The notes under the pieces: generated by a model
What the model was told of the DNA's origin: nothing
The model's input: only the letters and a program-made list of their open reading frames with translations
Databases searched by the model: none
Made by a program: the position numbers and the translations under genes
Assembly (NCBI GenBank): GCA_016946835.1
Contig: JACVTC010000034.1
Span: 1,103,001-1,167,000, forward strand
DNA length: 64,000 nt
Reading direction: 5' to 3'
Source of the DNA: Neocallimastix lanati (nom. inval.)
Taxonomy: Eukaryota; Neocallimastigomycota; Neocallimastigomycetes; Neocallimastigales; Neocallimastigaceae
Shown: in pieces, positions 53,001-63,140 of the stretch
Layout: every line of letters begins with the position of its first letter
Position numbering within the stretch: the stretch's first letter is position 1

Positions 53001-53938
53001 GACCAAGCAGAATAAGAAGGAACAATTAAGCCTTTATTAATAAGTTTAACAAGTTCAGCTTTTAATGCATCCGATTTAAGCCTATTAAGTTTATAAAATC
53101 TACTCTTAAAAGGAACAGCGTTTTGAAATAACTGGATATGATGAGGTTTTAGTTTTGAGGGAGAAAGTTGCTCAGACGAAGTGGCAACGATATCAATGAA
53201 ATCCATTAAAAGTTTAGATATATTTGGTTTAAAAGGACCTTCGATTTTTGATTGAAAATTTTGAGATTGAATATATTCAGTAGGTGAAAGATTTTCTTCT
53301 TGTGGCGCATTTTCAATAATTTGTGGCTCAGGTTCAATAATTTGCTTATTTCTTGTATCCGTAGTAAAATTATTAGATTTATTAATATTAATATTATCAT
53401 TATAATTTAAAGTATTAATTAATTTACTAGGATTAATATATTTAACAAAACAACTAATTAATTCGGCTTCCTGATTTTCTAATAAAGGTGTAATAATATC
53501 AAAAGAATCATAGGAAGTAAAACGACATAAAGTTTTAGCCATAGGATGAATAAATAAATAATTATCAGCTATAGTTTTAAGACCAATTAGCAAATCAAAA
53601 TAATTAGTATTATGATCAATAACACAAAAGTTAGCATAAAAGGAATAAGTATTAATAAGAACATTAAGACGAATAACTATGGCGTCAGTGACTGTATCAT
53701 CACCTAAAGCTTCGCAAATACGACCATGGCAAATACCAACAGTTTCGTATTGGCCAGGTAAAGAATTAAAATAATCAACTGAAATAAGATTTAAATTGCT
53801 ACCGGAATCTATGAGCAATTTATTTTCAATATTATCGACAGAGGCTAGAACAATACCTAAGTCGTCTTCTTTGAAATTGTTATTATTTTTAATTTCATCA
53901 TATTCATAATTATAGACAAAATTATCCTCTATATTCAT
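50024..53938 (-). CDS. pol: Gypsy-D Pol with Asn-rich insert between RNase H and integrase
   Basis: 1304 residues, about 240 longer than its relatives. Protease LIDSGSNLNLIS near 40. RT: WRLCTDYRKLNAMTVPDSYS, MPFGLTGAPATFQREMN, FVFLDDILIFS. RNase H: IIRTDACKLGIGGVLLQ, TDHKPLIGLF. Then a long Asn/Lys/Ile-rich linker (about residues 680-930). Integrase follows: HHCC (HAIGHEGFDKTYERL...CENCQL), core LGLDIIGPL, TTDNGVQFN, HPESNGLTENRNRE, and a final GPF-like module (LDPYFVGPFEVT). The linker explains the extra length. It is AT-driven low complexity and probably disordered. The coding frame is open, but the element lacks its 5' portion. Confidence 0.85.
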   Translation of the reverse strand: MNIEDNFVYNYEYDEIKNNNNFKEDDLGIVLASVDNIENKLLIDSGSNLNLISVDYFNSLPGQYETVGICHGRICEALGDDTVTDAIVIRLNVLINTYSFYANFCVIDHNTNYFDLLIGLKTIADNYLFIHPMAKTLCRFTSYDSFDIITPLLENQEAELISCFVKYINPSKLINTLNYNDNININKSNNFTTDTRNKQIIEPEPQIIENAPQEENLSPTEYIQSQNFQSKIEGPFKPNISKLLMDFIDIVATSSEQLSPSKLKPHHIQLFQNAVPFKSRFYKLNRLKSDALKAELVKLINKGLIVPSYSAWSSPIVLVMKKNGKWRLCTDYRKLNAMTVPDSYSLPNIDEIFSSLDGAIIFSTLDLFSGYHQIRMAEDSIDLTSFTTKYGNFVYKVMPFGLTGAPATFQREMNRILFDLLGKCVFVFLDDILIFSNSFEEHLVHLKQVFEIFRKYEVKINIEKCCFFKEEVELLGHVVSNNGLKTINSKVNAVAKWLKPENISELRSFLGSVGYYRKFINNFAMIAAPLYKLLRKDVPYIWDNTHQDSFNKLKEALISAPILRYPNFNKQFIIRTDACKLGIGGVLLQKDENDNKEYPIHFISRTLNKAELNYSITDLEGTAVYYCAREFKYYISGNKHETLLYTDHKPLIGLFKTKEPDSIRHIRWCITISMLRIKILYEPGKRNYLADALSRIKINDNKLDIKNNPNKENKKLKESNTPHINILNNKKISSLKIKKNLKFKNFKFQKLREKWWYIDNLKFSKISNLFTDNMDFNKLQYNPNIWLNINFNKLKLNQSKLKKFLIQLLQLKRNIIEYYSNILANINSYILQYNQGNSSMYEKHNFNDLCQLKGQINQLKNNTIKYIDNILDNKSEEYNNNTYKIYSINTINSNNVNNNNNIEENGNNNETINEENSNITEFMQKFINDHIITIDGSKYLKEEENLRKIITTNEEKFNLIWKAHAIGHEGFDKTYERLRKSFYWKGMTVDIKRFIANCENCQLNKRNEIPEPTEKFATQVEAPFTHLGLDIIGPLPETSSGNQYIIVIVDYFTKWVEAQPLSTITSRDVVNFLSQIFARFGTPNTITTDNGVQFNSDFTKIFLDLYDVYIKFTVTYHPESNGLTENRNREIGKLLRLLASKEKEWDLVLPFALWALRTSKNSVTKYSSFELLYGRRDQQPFELASSLPTSNVQGSKEELLIEKFINHNKWVIDACNNIKKNNKYWETRREEITSMNKQNQIKIGDLVKVRNFSRYKLDPYFVGPFEVTGKQFNTVKLVDPNTKLPLERPVHIKNIIKFNSTTIP

Positions 53939-54450
53939 AGTACTAGAAATTTTTAATTTTTCTAATTTTAAATTTTTAATTAAATCAGCTCTTGCTTTGG
54001 GAGAAATATCTAATAATTGAGCATATGTAATATCACATTTAGTATTTGCTAAATCTTTCGATAAATTATAAGGTTCAATAGAATATTTATTAGCTAATAA
54101 TATATGTTTTTCTATCTTTTCATTTTTATTATTATTATTAGTATCTTCATCATGATCACGTGTATCAGGAGGATCTTTAATATTAAATCGGACTTTCTTT
54201 TTATTGGTCCCAACTTTTAATTCTTTCGGATTAATTAAATTTTTATTAAAATTATTAAGATCATTAGGGTTAAAATCATCAGTAGAATAATTTAAGTTAT
54301 TTAATTTTTGATTAGAATTAGAATAATTATTTAAAGTATCATTATTAGTATTTTTAAGATTATTAAATTTATTATCAATTAAAATTTTATTATTAAAATC
54401 ATTAGAATTATTATTAAAAAATAAATAATTTTACGCCTAGACAAAACAAA

Positions 54451-55350
54451 ATGAATTATTATAAAAGAAATTATAATATTGAACAAAATAAAAATTTTAA
54501 TTATTTTGATTCGGATTATACTAATGTTGAATGTGGCAATTCAAATTTTAATGGTAAAGAAAATTATTTAAAATCTATGAATAATTCTAATTGTAATTCT
54601 TGCATGAATGTTAATTCAATAAATAATTATTATATTAATAAAGAAAATTTGAATTCATATTATTATTATGGTAATATTAATAGTTCTTCAAAAGGTATTT
54701 ATAAAGAAATAATAAATAGTAATTATGATCATAATATTAATAGTAAAGATACTTGCACTATTGAAGAAAATTATAATTTAAATTCCGTGGATGAAAATGT
54801 TAATGTTAAGGGCGAATCAGGAAATAAACACGTAAATAATGATAATGATAGAATTCAAACTAAAATCACAACTTATAATGATAATATGGATAAACAAATT
54901 ATTGAAGAAAATATAGAAGGTAATATGGTAATTAATAAATTGAGTGATACTATTCTCGAAGGTAACGTATATAATCCATCACATAAACTAATTCCAGTAG
55001 AAAAGAAAAACGAAAACATATTATTATGTAAAGAGGAAAGTAAATTATTAGAAAGTAAACCTATTGATAAATTGAAAATAAATAAAATTAAGATGGAAGG
55101 AAATAATTTAAATATTTATAATGAAATGATAAATAAAATTAAAATAAATTCAGATAATAAAATAATAATAAAAAAAATACCTACTGTAGAAAATTCCAAC
55201 CAAAATAATGGTAATAGCAAAAATAATTCAAAAAGAAAATTTAAAATTAAATTTAATTATAAAAATACAATTATTAAAAAGTATAATAATAGGAAAGATA
55301 CAAAGTGTATTATCAGGAATTACAAATATAAAAGAAAAAGAAAAACATAG
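54451..55350 (+). CDS. orphan Asn/Lys-rich ORF next to plus-strand LTR H
   Basis: 299 residues. The first about 100 are Asn/Tyr-rich (INNYYINKENLNSYYYYG); the middle is more varied (INKLSDTILEGNVYNPSHKL); the last about 50 are strongly basic (KRKFKIKFNYKNTIIKKY). No known domain, no membrane segment. It lies between the cut end of Gypsy-D and the polypurine tract and 3' LTR of a plus-strand H element, where third ORFs of some Gypsy elements sit. It may equally be spacer or linker remnant like those of Gypsy-D. The function is unknown. Confidence 0.4.
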   Translation: MNYYKRNYNIEQNKNFNYFDSDYTNVECGNSNFNGKENYLKSMNNSNCNSCMNVNSINNYYINKENLNSYYYYGNINSSSKGIYKEIINSNYDHNINSKDTCTIEENYNLNSVDENVNVKGESGNKHVNNDNDRIQTKITTYNDNMDKQIIEENIEGNMVINKLSDTILEGNVYNPSHKLIPVEKKNENILLCKEESKLLESKPIDKLKINKIKMEGNNLNIYNEMINKIKINSDNKIIIKKIPTVENSNQNNGNSKNNSKRKFKIKFNYKNTIIKKYNNRKDTKCIIRNYKYKRKRKT

Positions 55351-55369
55351 TTTGAATATAATTCAATTA

Positions 55370-55450
55370 AATTTTCAAAATTCAAAATTCAAAAATTCAA
55401 AATTTAAATTATTAAATTTCAAATTTCAAATTTCAAATTTCAAATTTCTA
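55370..55450 (+). repeat. short TTCAAA-type tandem repeat
   Basis: Repeats of TTCAAAA and then TTTCAAA (7-bp period), followed by an A-run. A second A-run lies at about 55541-55564. Confidence 0.7.
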
Positions 55451-55582
55451 TAAAAAAAAAAAAAAAAAATTTATACATAATATTTTTATGTTTTTACTTT
55501 TTTAACAAAATATATATAAAAATTTAATTATTAAATAATTAAAAAAAAAAAAAAAAAAAAAAAAATTTTTTTTTTTTCGCCT

Positions 55583-55601
55583 GACTTCAAGGGACGAAGT
55601 C
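55583..55601 (+). other. conserved 3' hairpin (plus-strand H element)
   Basis: GACTTC-AAGGGAC-GAAGTC on the plus strand, 21 nt from the LTR start, followed by the polypurine tract AAAGTGGGGGAATCT at 55608-55622. Confidence 0.7.
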
Positions 55602-55622
55602 TTATTTAAAGTGGGGGAATCT

Positions 55623-56280
55623 TGATACGATACCACTATAAAAATAAGATTTAGGTAAGAAATTTAGGTTAGAAATATTGTATAAATATTATTGGTTATA
55701 ATAATTAAAATAATTTATATATAGTTAATTCAAATAATTATTTTTAAAAGCATGGTTAATTCTTTTATCATAATTAAAATAGATAAATTATATTAATAAT
55801 GATTCTATTATTATGATAATAAATTAATTCATCATTATTATTAATAAGTTTTATTTTATATTTTAAATATTATTTTGAGAATTATATAGTTTTAGGAATT
55901 ATATTATAAATATTGATAATTATATTTTATTCAGGAAATATATTTTAAATATTAATAGTTAAATATATTTAATAATGAAATTGTATTTTTAAATAAAGTT
56001 ATTAGGAAATTAATAGTTAAAGAGATATGTTTAATAAAAATATAATATTAATTAATTATTTTAACAATTATATAAAATTAAGAGAATGTAATAATAAATT
56101 ATTATGTATGTAAAAATAAAATTATAAAAATAAATAAAGAACAAAATATTATTATAAAACATTATTATTATAAATTATTTTCTTATATTTATTAGAATAT
56201 ATTATTGTGTCATAATTCCCTAGAGAAACGACCAAATAAATAAATAACTAGATATGGAATATTTTAAATGTTCTGTATCA
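55623..56280 (+). mobile_element. 3' LTR of family H, plus strand
   Basis: 658 bp, TGATACGATACC...GTTCTGTATCA. It is the intact inverse counterpart of the H LTR split by the chromodomain element. Together with the hairpin, polypurine tract and the 54451-55350 ORF it forms the 3' part of a plus-strand element. The 5' part is not seen. Confidence 0.75.
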
Positions 56281-56488
56281 ATTACTAATATAAGTTTTAA
56301 ATATATAAAAATATTATTATTAAAATAAGATTTAATAAATAAATATAAAGTTTAATATAATTTTTGATTTAATTTTTGTTCTTTGGATTTAAAAATTTAT
56401 TAAAGTACAAAAATAATAATGTACACATAATGTATTAGAAATGAATAGTAGATTTAATTAAGAATGTATTATTTGGTACATTCTTATC
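56281..56488. mobile_element. LTR remnant ending TTCTTATCA
   Basis: Non-coding. The right end (GGTACATTCTTATCA) abuts the CAAAA of the next LTR. Its left part is missing or lies beyond the H insertion. Confidence 0.4.
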
Positions 56489-56492
56489 AAAA

Positions 56493-56837
56493 TGTAAGAA
56501 TCTATAATTATTTTTAAATAAAATAATTACATTTTCTTAGTCAAGTTATAATAATTATAACTTTATTTATCTTTATTATACTTATTTATTAAAATATTAT
56601 TAATAATTTATTTAATATTACATTTAATTATTAAATTTATTAGTTTTAGTTTATTTATTTAATTAAAATGTAAACAAACACATTATGTATTTTATTATGT
56701 ATTTAACAATGTATTTTGTATTTTGTTTATTAATATTATTAATATGTTATTTTCCTTATTTGAAAATTTATAATTTTTAGATCGAAATATTATTTATTAT
56801 TTTATTCTTTTATTTTCGATCAATTAGATTAGATTAG
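56493..56837 (+). mobile_element. incomplete LTR, family B (copy B3)
   Basis: It starts TGTAAGAATC after CAAAA (56488-56492), like B1 and B2, and stops after the first inverted repeat (GATCGAAA...TTTCGATC). Gag-pol spacer sequence follows directly. Confidence 0.65.
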
Positions 56838-58320
56838 TTAATTATTATTATGTATTTCTTTTTCCTTAGTTATTAAATTTTCGTTATCTTTTGAGTTAGT
56901 AATATTATTGTGTGTTTTATCATTTATTTGTGTATCTGTAAGAGAAATATCATCATGAATTTCAATTACGTCATTAAAAGAAACATTTTTATTATTAGTT
57001 TTTGGAATATTTTTTTCATTAATTATATTAATTTTTTTAATAGTGTTATTTATTTCTTCATTATTTGGAAGATCATTGGTTGTCACATTAATATCTTCCA
57101 TTTCCATATTGGAGTTTATAGATTTGTTAATTTTATTATTTAATTTACTTTGAATTTTCTTTTTTATTGCAGGTGTGATAATTGGGACAGGATTGTCTGT
57201 TAGCTTTTTCTTAGCTTCTTTTAGAAAAGGAGTTGATTTTGAGTTATTTTTATTTCCTTTTCTCTGAACCACTGCCGCAATTTCCTCTACTTCATCATTA
57301 TCATTGAAATCATTATTATATTCATTTATTTCATCATTTTCAATATTATTTTCTTTATTGTTAAAATAATAAATATTACTATTTTTTCCCATGTAATTTT
57401 GATTATTAGAATAATCAGGATAATTATTATATTTATTAACTTCATCTTCATAATAATCATTATGCATTAAATGTTCATTATTATTATCATAATTACTCTT
57501 ATTTAATTTTATATTATTAGAAAAATTATTATTTTCAACATTATTATTATATTTATTGTTATTTATAATTTCATTCTCAATTTTAAAATTGTTTTTATTA
57601 TTAATATTGTTAATATTATTTATATTATCATTATTATTTATATAATTATTAATATTTTTAAAATTGTTATATTTAACATTGTTAGGGGAATTATCATAAT
57701 TCATGTTGTTATTAATTTTTTTTATTTTGTCACTATCATTATTATAATTATATTTTCCATTATCATTATAAGGAGTTTTATTAGTTTCCATTATATTATT
57801 ATTATTATTTAAATCTAATGAATATGTTAAATTCACATATTCGTTATTATTGTTTTTATTATAGTTAATATTTTGTTGATTGGTTTGATTAGTGGAAGTT
57901 ATCCTTCTCCCAATATTTAGTTTAAATGGTTATTATTAAGAAGTCCTTTTTCCTCTATTTCTGCTAATTGCTTTAATGTATAAGGGCATTTATTACTCTT
58001 GTGTCCTTCTTGGTAACAACGATGGCAATATAATGTAGAATTTGGGTTGTTTAAATCTATCCCTTACTGAATTTTATTTTGAATATCGGAGTTATTAATA
58101 AATTGTTCTTTTCTATTTTTTATATACGAATTTTTCATTTGATTATTTTGATCATGATAATTATTATATCCTTGAATATTATTATAATTATTTTGTGGAA
58201 CTCTAGCATTATAGTTATTAGTTCCATTGTTTATATAATTAAAATTATTATTTCTTCTATTATTGCTATTATTAAAATTATTTATATTTCCATTTGTACG
58301 GTGTAACCCCTGAGCCTATT
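56838..58320 (-). pseudogene. Gypsy gag end and Asn-rich Gag-Pol spacer remnant
   Basis: The open frame at 56838-57836 (332 residues) is Asn-rich for its first half. It ends in KKKLTDNPVPIITPAIKKK and NSNMEMEDINV, matching the Pol N-terminus of Gypsy-A (KKTLKDNPLPI; DMEVEVS). Upstream (about 57900-58320) is the end of a Gag with a CCHC knuckle and LAEIEEKGLLN, close to the gag at 44878-45570. It is broken, and both ends are cut. The Asn stretches are typical of AAT/ATT expansion in this genome. Confidence 0.65.
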
Positions 58321-58355
58321 CAGAATTAAGATATAAACCATAAAATATCAAAAAA

Positions 58356-59668
58356 TGATACGAATAAATTTTATATTGTATCGGGTGGTTCGTGAATGAA
58401 AGTTTTATTATAAAATTATATATTCTAATAAAAGAATTATAATAATTATCACACAAAAAGATTAAATAAAAATAATAAGAAAAAGATAAATGAATATTTG
58501 TTGTCGTTTTGTTTTATTAAAATATATATATATTTTTTTTTACATTAATTATTTTTAAATACTTATTAGTTATTTTAATCTATTCCCTTGAATAATTAAA
58601 CCTTAACTTTAATAAGTATTTATTTTAAATTTAGCTAAAATAATTATTTTCTAAGTATTCCTAACTTAGATTTATAAATTCCTAATTCTAATCTAATTAA
58701 AACTACGTCTCTAAAAAAAAATCATTTTTCTTTCATATTTATATATTTATTTTTATTAAATCCTATTGGTTCAATTTATATATTATTTTTACTATCTTTA
58801 CTAATATTTTTTTTATTTATTTTAAATTTAATTATTATTATTTATATATAATTATTATATAATTATTTCCTATTTAACTTGTTGAAATTACAACTGAATT
58901 AAATTTCAATTTCAATTAATTTCAATTAAATTATTAAAAACAAAATAATTAATAAAAATTTATAATTCATTAATTATTCTTTAAATTTTATTTATTTTAT
59001 AATATTATAAGTTATTTGATCATCTTAGGACCAGCTTAGGCCTACTGATTCTAATGATATCATATTAAACTTTAAATATTATTAATAAATAAAATATTTA
59101 TTCAACATGAATCATTTGGTCATGTCATCCTTGATTCATAAATTAATGTTTATGTATTAATTTATGTTATATTGATTTAATTAATTATTAATTATTAATT
59201 ACTATATTAAATATTTAAATTTAATATTATATATATATTAGCTAATATATTAGATTAAAAAATATAATTTATTTATATTAAACATATTCTTATACTAAAT
59301 ATTATTATTATCAACTTTATATTATTATTATCAATATTCTCAAACCTACAAAGTATAAAAAGAAATTTCAAATTTATCTTTTTGTTCTTTGTAAGGTTAT
59401 AGTTAACCTATTATAATAATATAACTATATATTTTTATTAATAAATAAAAATTTCTTATCATATCAAACCAATTATTAGTTTTAATTAAGTGTTAAATTA
59501 ACAAATTTAACTTTATAACTCTTTTATTTTAGTAATTCATTTATATCTATATAGTTATATTATATAGATATATCAACCTGATTCCGTCGTTAAATTCAAT
59601 CTGTCTACTTTTTAACATAACTTTACTATTTATATTAAAAATTATATTTTTAGTTCGGCACCGTACCA
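58356..59668. mobile_element. solo LTR (TGATACG...CGTACCA)
   Basis: 1313 bp between A-runs, with terminal repeat TGATACG/CGTACCA. Around 59030-59400 it carries sequence related to 1-560 and 27832-28400 (for example TCATTTGGTCATGTCATCCTTG against the LTRs there, at low similarity). Confidence 0.55.
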
Positions 59669-59672
59669 AAAA

Positions 59673-60591
59673 TGGTTTGTTCGGGGTTTTTATAAAAATT
59701 ATTCAAAAATTATAAATAAAATTAAAACAATAATAAAAATAAAAGAAAATTTTTGTTTTATTAAAAATCTTTATTAAAATTTATTTATTATAATTTATTA
59801 CATGATTATTATTATTATTTTTTTTTTCTAAACTATCTCTTTTTATACTTTTACAATTAATTAGAAATGGGAAAGCCATTTCATATTTTTAATTTCTTTT
59901 AATAATAATTCAAATTTTTAAATTATATCTAATAAATTTATTTTAATTTAAGTATTTCTATTATATATAAAAATTTATCCTAATTAATTATTAATGTATT
60001 ATTAATATATTTTAAACATAATTTTATCAATTTTACAGAATTTACTACTGTGGTTTAGTAATTATAACTTACTAAATCCTTCATTTATGTGTAAAATATT
60101 ATTAATTTTAAATTATTCAATATAATTGTTATAATTAATTCTTAAAAATATAACATTATGGATTATAATAAACATATATTAATAATATATAATTTTATTT
60201 TTTTTTTTTTGTATTATTATGTATTAGTAATATTATTTAGAAATTAATTTTTATTATTAATACAATGAATAACTATTGGTTAAAGAAAAACTATCTAGAT
60301 TTTTAATTAACTTGACAATAATAAATTGATAAAATAAAAATATTAATAAAAAAAAATGTATTGATAATTTGTTAACATTTCAATAATAATATAATAATTT
60401 TAAATAAGAAATATATAAATAAAAATTATTTAATATAAGTAATATATTATTTATTAAGAAATAATTCAATTTTAATTTATAGTAGAATATAGGAAAGTTC
60501 CATACAATAAGGAAGGCAAATAGTTTAATTTGTAGATAAGTTATTTGTTAGATTTGAGACCAAATTAACAATATTTGCTTCTTCTTTAACA
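59673..60591. mobile_element. solo LTR (TGGTTTGTTCGG...CTTTAACA)
   Basis: 919 bp between AAAA spacers. Its 3' two thirds match the LTR at 47346-48155, and its start resembles 3121-3140 (TGTTAAGGTTCGG). Confidence 0.6.
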
Positions 60592-60595
60592 AAAA

Positions 60596-61380
60596 TGGTA
60601 TGGTTCATATAGTTTTAGGAATATAATAATAATTAACACAAATAATAAAATTACAATAAAAATAATTTTGTTTTAAAATCAATGTTTATTTATTTAAATT
60701 TATAAAAGAAAAATAATAATATAATTATTTATTTAATAAAAGTAAGTTATTGATTATATTTTATTTCACTAAAAATTACATGTATTTATATTTTTTTATC
60801 AAATTAAAATTTGTAAAGCCTAACTATTTCTTAATAAACTAATTACTAATTATTTTAATAAATAAAACATTTAAATTGAAATTGAATTATTATTTTAGTT
60901 AATAATATTATTGTTATAAATAGTAGTTATATATTATTGAATTATTAATTATTTAATAATAGTTTAATACTAATATATATAAAATAAAAATAAAAAAGAT
61001 TATACAGAATATTTTATTGTGGTTTAGTTAAATTTAGTAATTAAAAATAAATTTAAATTGATAACGAAAATTTTAATAACTAATTAAATAAATTTGATTA
61101 TTTTCAATATAACATAATACAAAAGAAATATAATATTAATATATTAAGTGGGCAAGGACAATATTCTTGGCTAAAGATTTTTAATACATTATAATGGAAT
61201 CGGATCGATAATTCAAAAAGGAATTATAAGTTAATTAGTGATTTATTAACTTAAGATTTCTATTTAGTAATATTTGAAGAATATTGGAAAGTTCCAATTA
61301 TATAGAATAGAATAATCTATAAGGTTAGAATAATTTATATTTTTCTAGCACAATTAGTATTATTTGTTCATTCTGTATTA
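60596..61380. mobile_element. solo LTR (TGGTATGG...CTGTATTA)
   Basis: 785 bp between AAAA spacers. The end block is GAATATTGGAAAGTTCCA...CATTCTGTATTA. No ORF. Confidence 0.55.
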
Positions 61381-61384
61381 AAAA

Positions 61385-62056
61385 TGGTACAGGACTTTTC
61401 ATTTATTTATTTTCAATAATAATATATTCTAATTAATTCTAATTAAACTTATTTAATTATTTCCGAATATTATCTAAACTAATTAAACTCAACATTAATA
61501 TTCTAATGTTTTTAAATATTAACTAAGCTCTCTTTTATTTTATTTTAAACCCCTTAACTAACTTAATTATTATTTAAACTTAAAACTATTATATTAACAA
61601 CACAGCTTAACACTAAATTAAAACACCCTTAATTTATTTTACCTTATTTTATTCTAAAATTTAATTTATAAAATTTTGAGAGAGAGTTTTTAATATTTTT
61701 TGATTTTACAAGTTATTTATAGAATTTAATAAAGTTTTTTAATTGGTTCAAATAAATTTTTAATTAATTAAAATAAAATAATGTATAAAAAATAATAAAA
61801 TAATATATAAAAATAATAAAAATTAAAGTAAAAATAAAAGTAAAAGTAAAAATAAAAATAAAAATATAAAATAAAAATAAATTATAAGATAAAAATAATA
61901 TAATAAAAATTAAAATAAAAATAAAGTAAAAGTAAAAATACAAATAAAAATTTAAAATAAAAATAAAGATATAAAATAAAAATAATATAAAAAAATAAAA
62001 ACAAATATAAAATAATAAATTCAATAATATAAGCAATATTAGATTGTTCCGTATCA
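61385..62056 (-). repeat. Gypsy-K 3' LTR
   Basis: 672 bp, TGGTACAGG...CCGTATCA. Positions 61780-62010 are dominated by AAAATAAA-type repeats. The polypurine tract on the minus strand reads AACGGGGGCATCT just before it. Confidence 0.7.
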
Positions 62057-62072
62057 AGATGCCCCCGTTGAG

Positions 62073-63044
62073 TTAGGACTTCGTCCCTGAAGTCTCTATT
62101 TCACATAACTTATACGGAACAATATTTTTTAAATGGACATTACGTTCTGCAATTTCATTAGTGAGCGGATCACACAAGGTAACAGTATTAAATTGTTTTT
62201 TAACTATCTTCATTGGTCCAAGGAAAAATGGGTCAAGTTTTCTTCGATTTATTAGTCGTACTAATACAAGATCCCCTGGATTGTAATCTGCCTTAAGTCT
62301 CTTCATTTGTTTTCTCCGATCTTCCCAAAGCTTATTAGCTGTTTCAATATTGTTAACAGCTTCTTTTATCCATTTATTATGTTTTGTAAATCTTCTAATT
62401 AAATATTCTTCGTCAGACTCCCACTCCTCTTTTTTATCTAAGTTAATCATTAGCTCAAATGGCTGCAAATCCCGACGACCATATAGAAGCTCAAAACTTG
62501 AAAATTTAGTTGTTTCATGCTTACATGTTCTAATAGCCCATAATGCACTTGGAAGGATTTCGTCCCAATTAGTAGTATTTTTATTACATAATATTCTTAA
62601 ATACTTCCCAATTTCTTTATTGCGATTCTCTACCTCGCCATTGGATTCCGGGTGATAAACATTAGTATAGTTTACATAGACACCATAGAGATCTAAGAAA
62701 GACTTTGTCTTATCTGATCGAAACTGCGGACCGTTGTCAGTGACAAGTATCTCTGGTGTACCGTGCCTAGAAAATACTCTTGTAAGAAAATGTATGACAT
62801 CATCAGATTCGATATTAATACTGGGTTCGGCTTCGACCCACTTGGTAAGATAATCTACTAATACAAAGATATATTGGTATCCCTTCTGTGTTTTGGGTAA
62901 AGGTCCAACAATGTCTAATCCAACCTTCGTAAATGGTAAACCAGGTTTAGTAGGTAAATTTTCAGTTTGATAGTTTCCTGTTTGTGGACGAAAGAGTTGG
63001 CATCTTTTACATGTTCTAACTAAGTACTTAACATCCAATATCAT
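62073..63044 (-). CDS. pol: Gypsy-K integrase region
   Basis: 323 residues covering the end of the HHCC finger (CKRCQLFRPQ), the catalytic core (VGLDIVGPL; LVTDNGPQFRSD; HPESNGEVENRNKE) and the C-terminal module (LDPFFLGPMKIVKKQFNTVT). It joins element DNA to the genome. No chromodomain. It is part of a fossil pol. Confidence 0.85.
   Translation of the reverse strand: MILDVKYLVRTCKRCQLFRPQTGNYQTENLPTKPGLPFTKVGLDIVGPLPKTQKGYQYIFVLVDYLTKWVEAEPSINIESDDVIHFLTRVFSRHGTPEILVTDNGPQFRSDKTKSFLDLYGVYVNYTNVYHPESNGEVENRNKEIGKYLRILCNKNTTNWDEILPSALWAIRTCKHETTKFSSFELLYGRRDLQPFELMINLDKKEEWESDEEYLIRRFTKHNKWIKEAVNNIETANKLWEDRRKQMKRLKADYNPGDLVLVRLINRRKLDPFFLGPMKIVKKQFNTVTLCDPLTNEIAERNVHLKNIVPYKLCEIETSGTKS
62077..62094 (-). 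other. conserved 3' hairpin (Gypsy-K)
   Basis: GACTTC/GAAGTC stem with a 6-nt loop (one base shorter than elsewhere), 20 nt from the 3' LTR. Confidence 0.65.
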
Positions 63045-63140
63045 GTTTCTCCAGTAGTAGTCGCGTTTGAGCCGATTATAAGTCTTGAATATTCCTTCAT
63101 GCCCGATTCCATGGGCCTGTAAAACAAGATTTATCTTTTC

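Larger units (their letters stand above)
48701..54440 (-). mobile_element. Gypsy-D, Ty3/Gypsy element without its 5' end
   Basis: A minus-strand element: 3' LTR 48701-50001, pol 50024-53938, and spacer-like coding remnants up to about 54440 (AQLLDISPKAR, as in Gypsy-A). No gag and no 5' LTR adjoin it. It is broken, about two or more breaks. On the right it meets a plus-strand H element. Confidence 0.75.

Noticed and set aside
61764-62057. Minus-strand ORF of 97 codons in the Gypsy-K LTR
   Set aside because: Translation of an AAAATAAA-type repeat. Low-complexity Phe/Ile/Leu.
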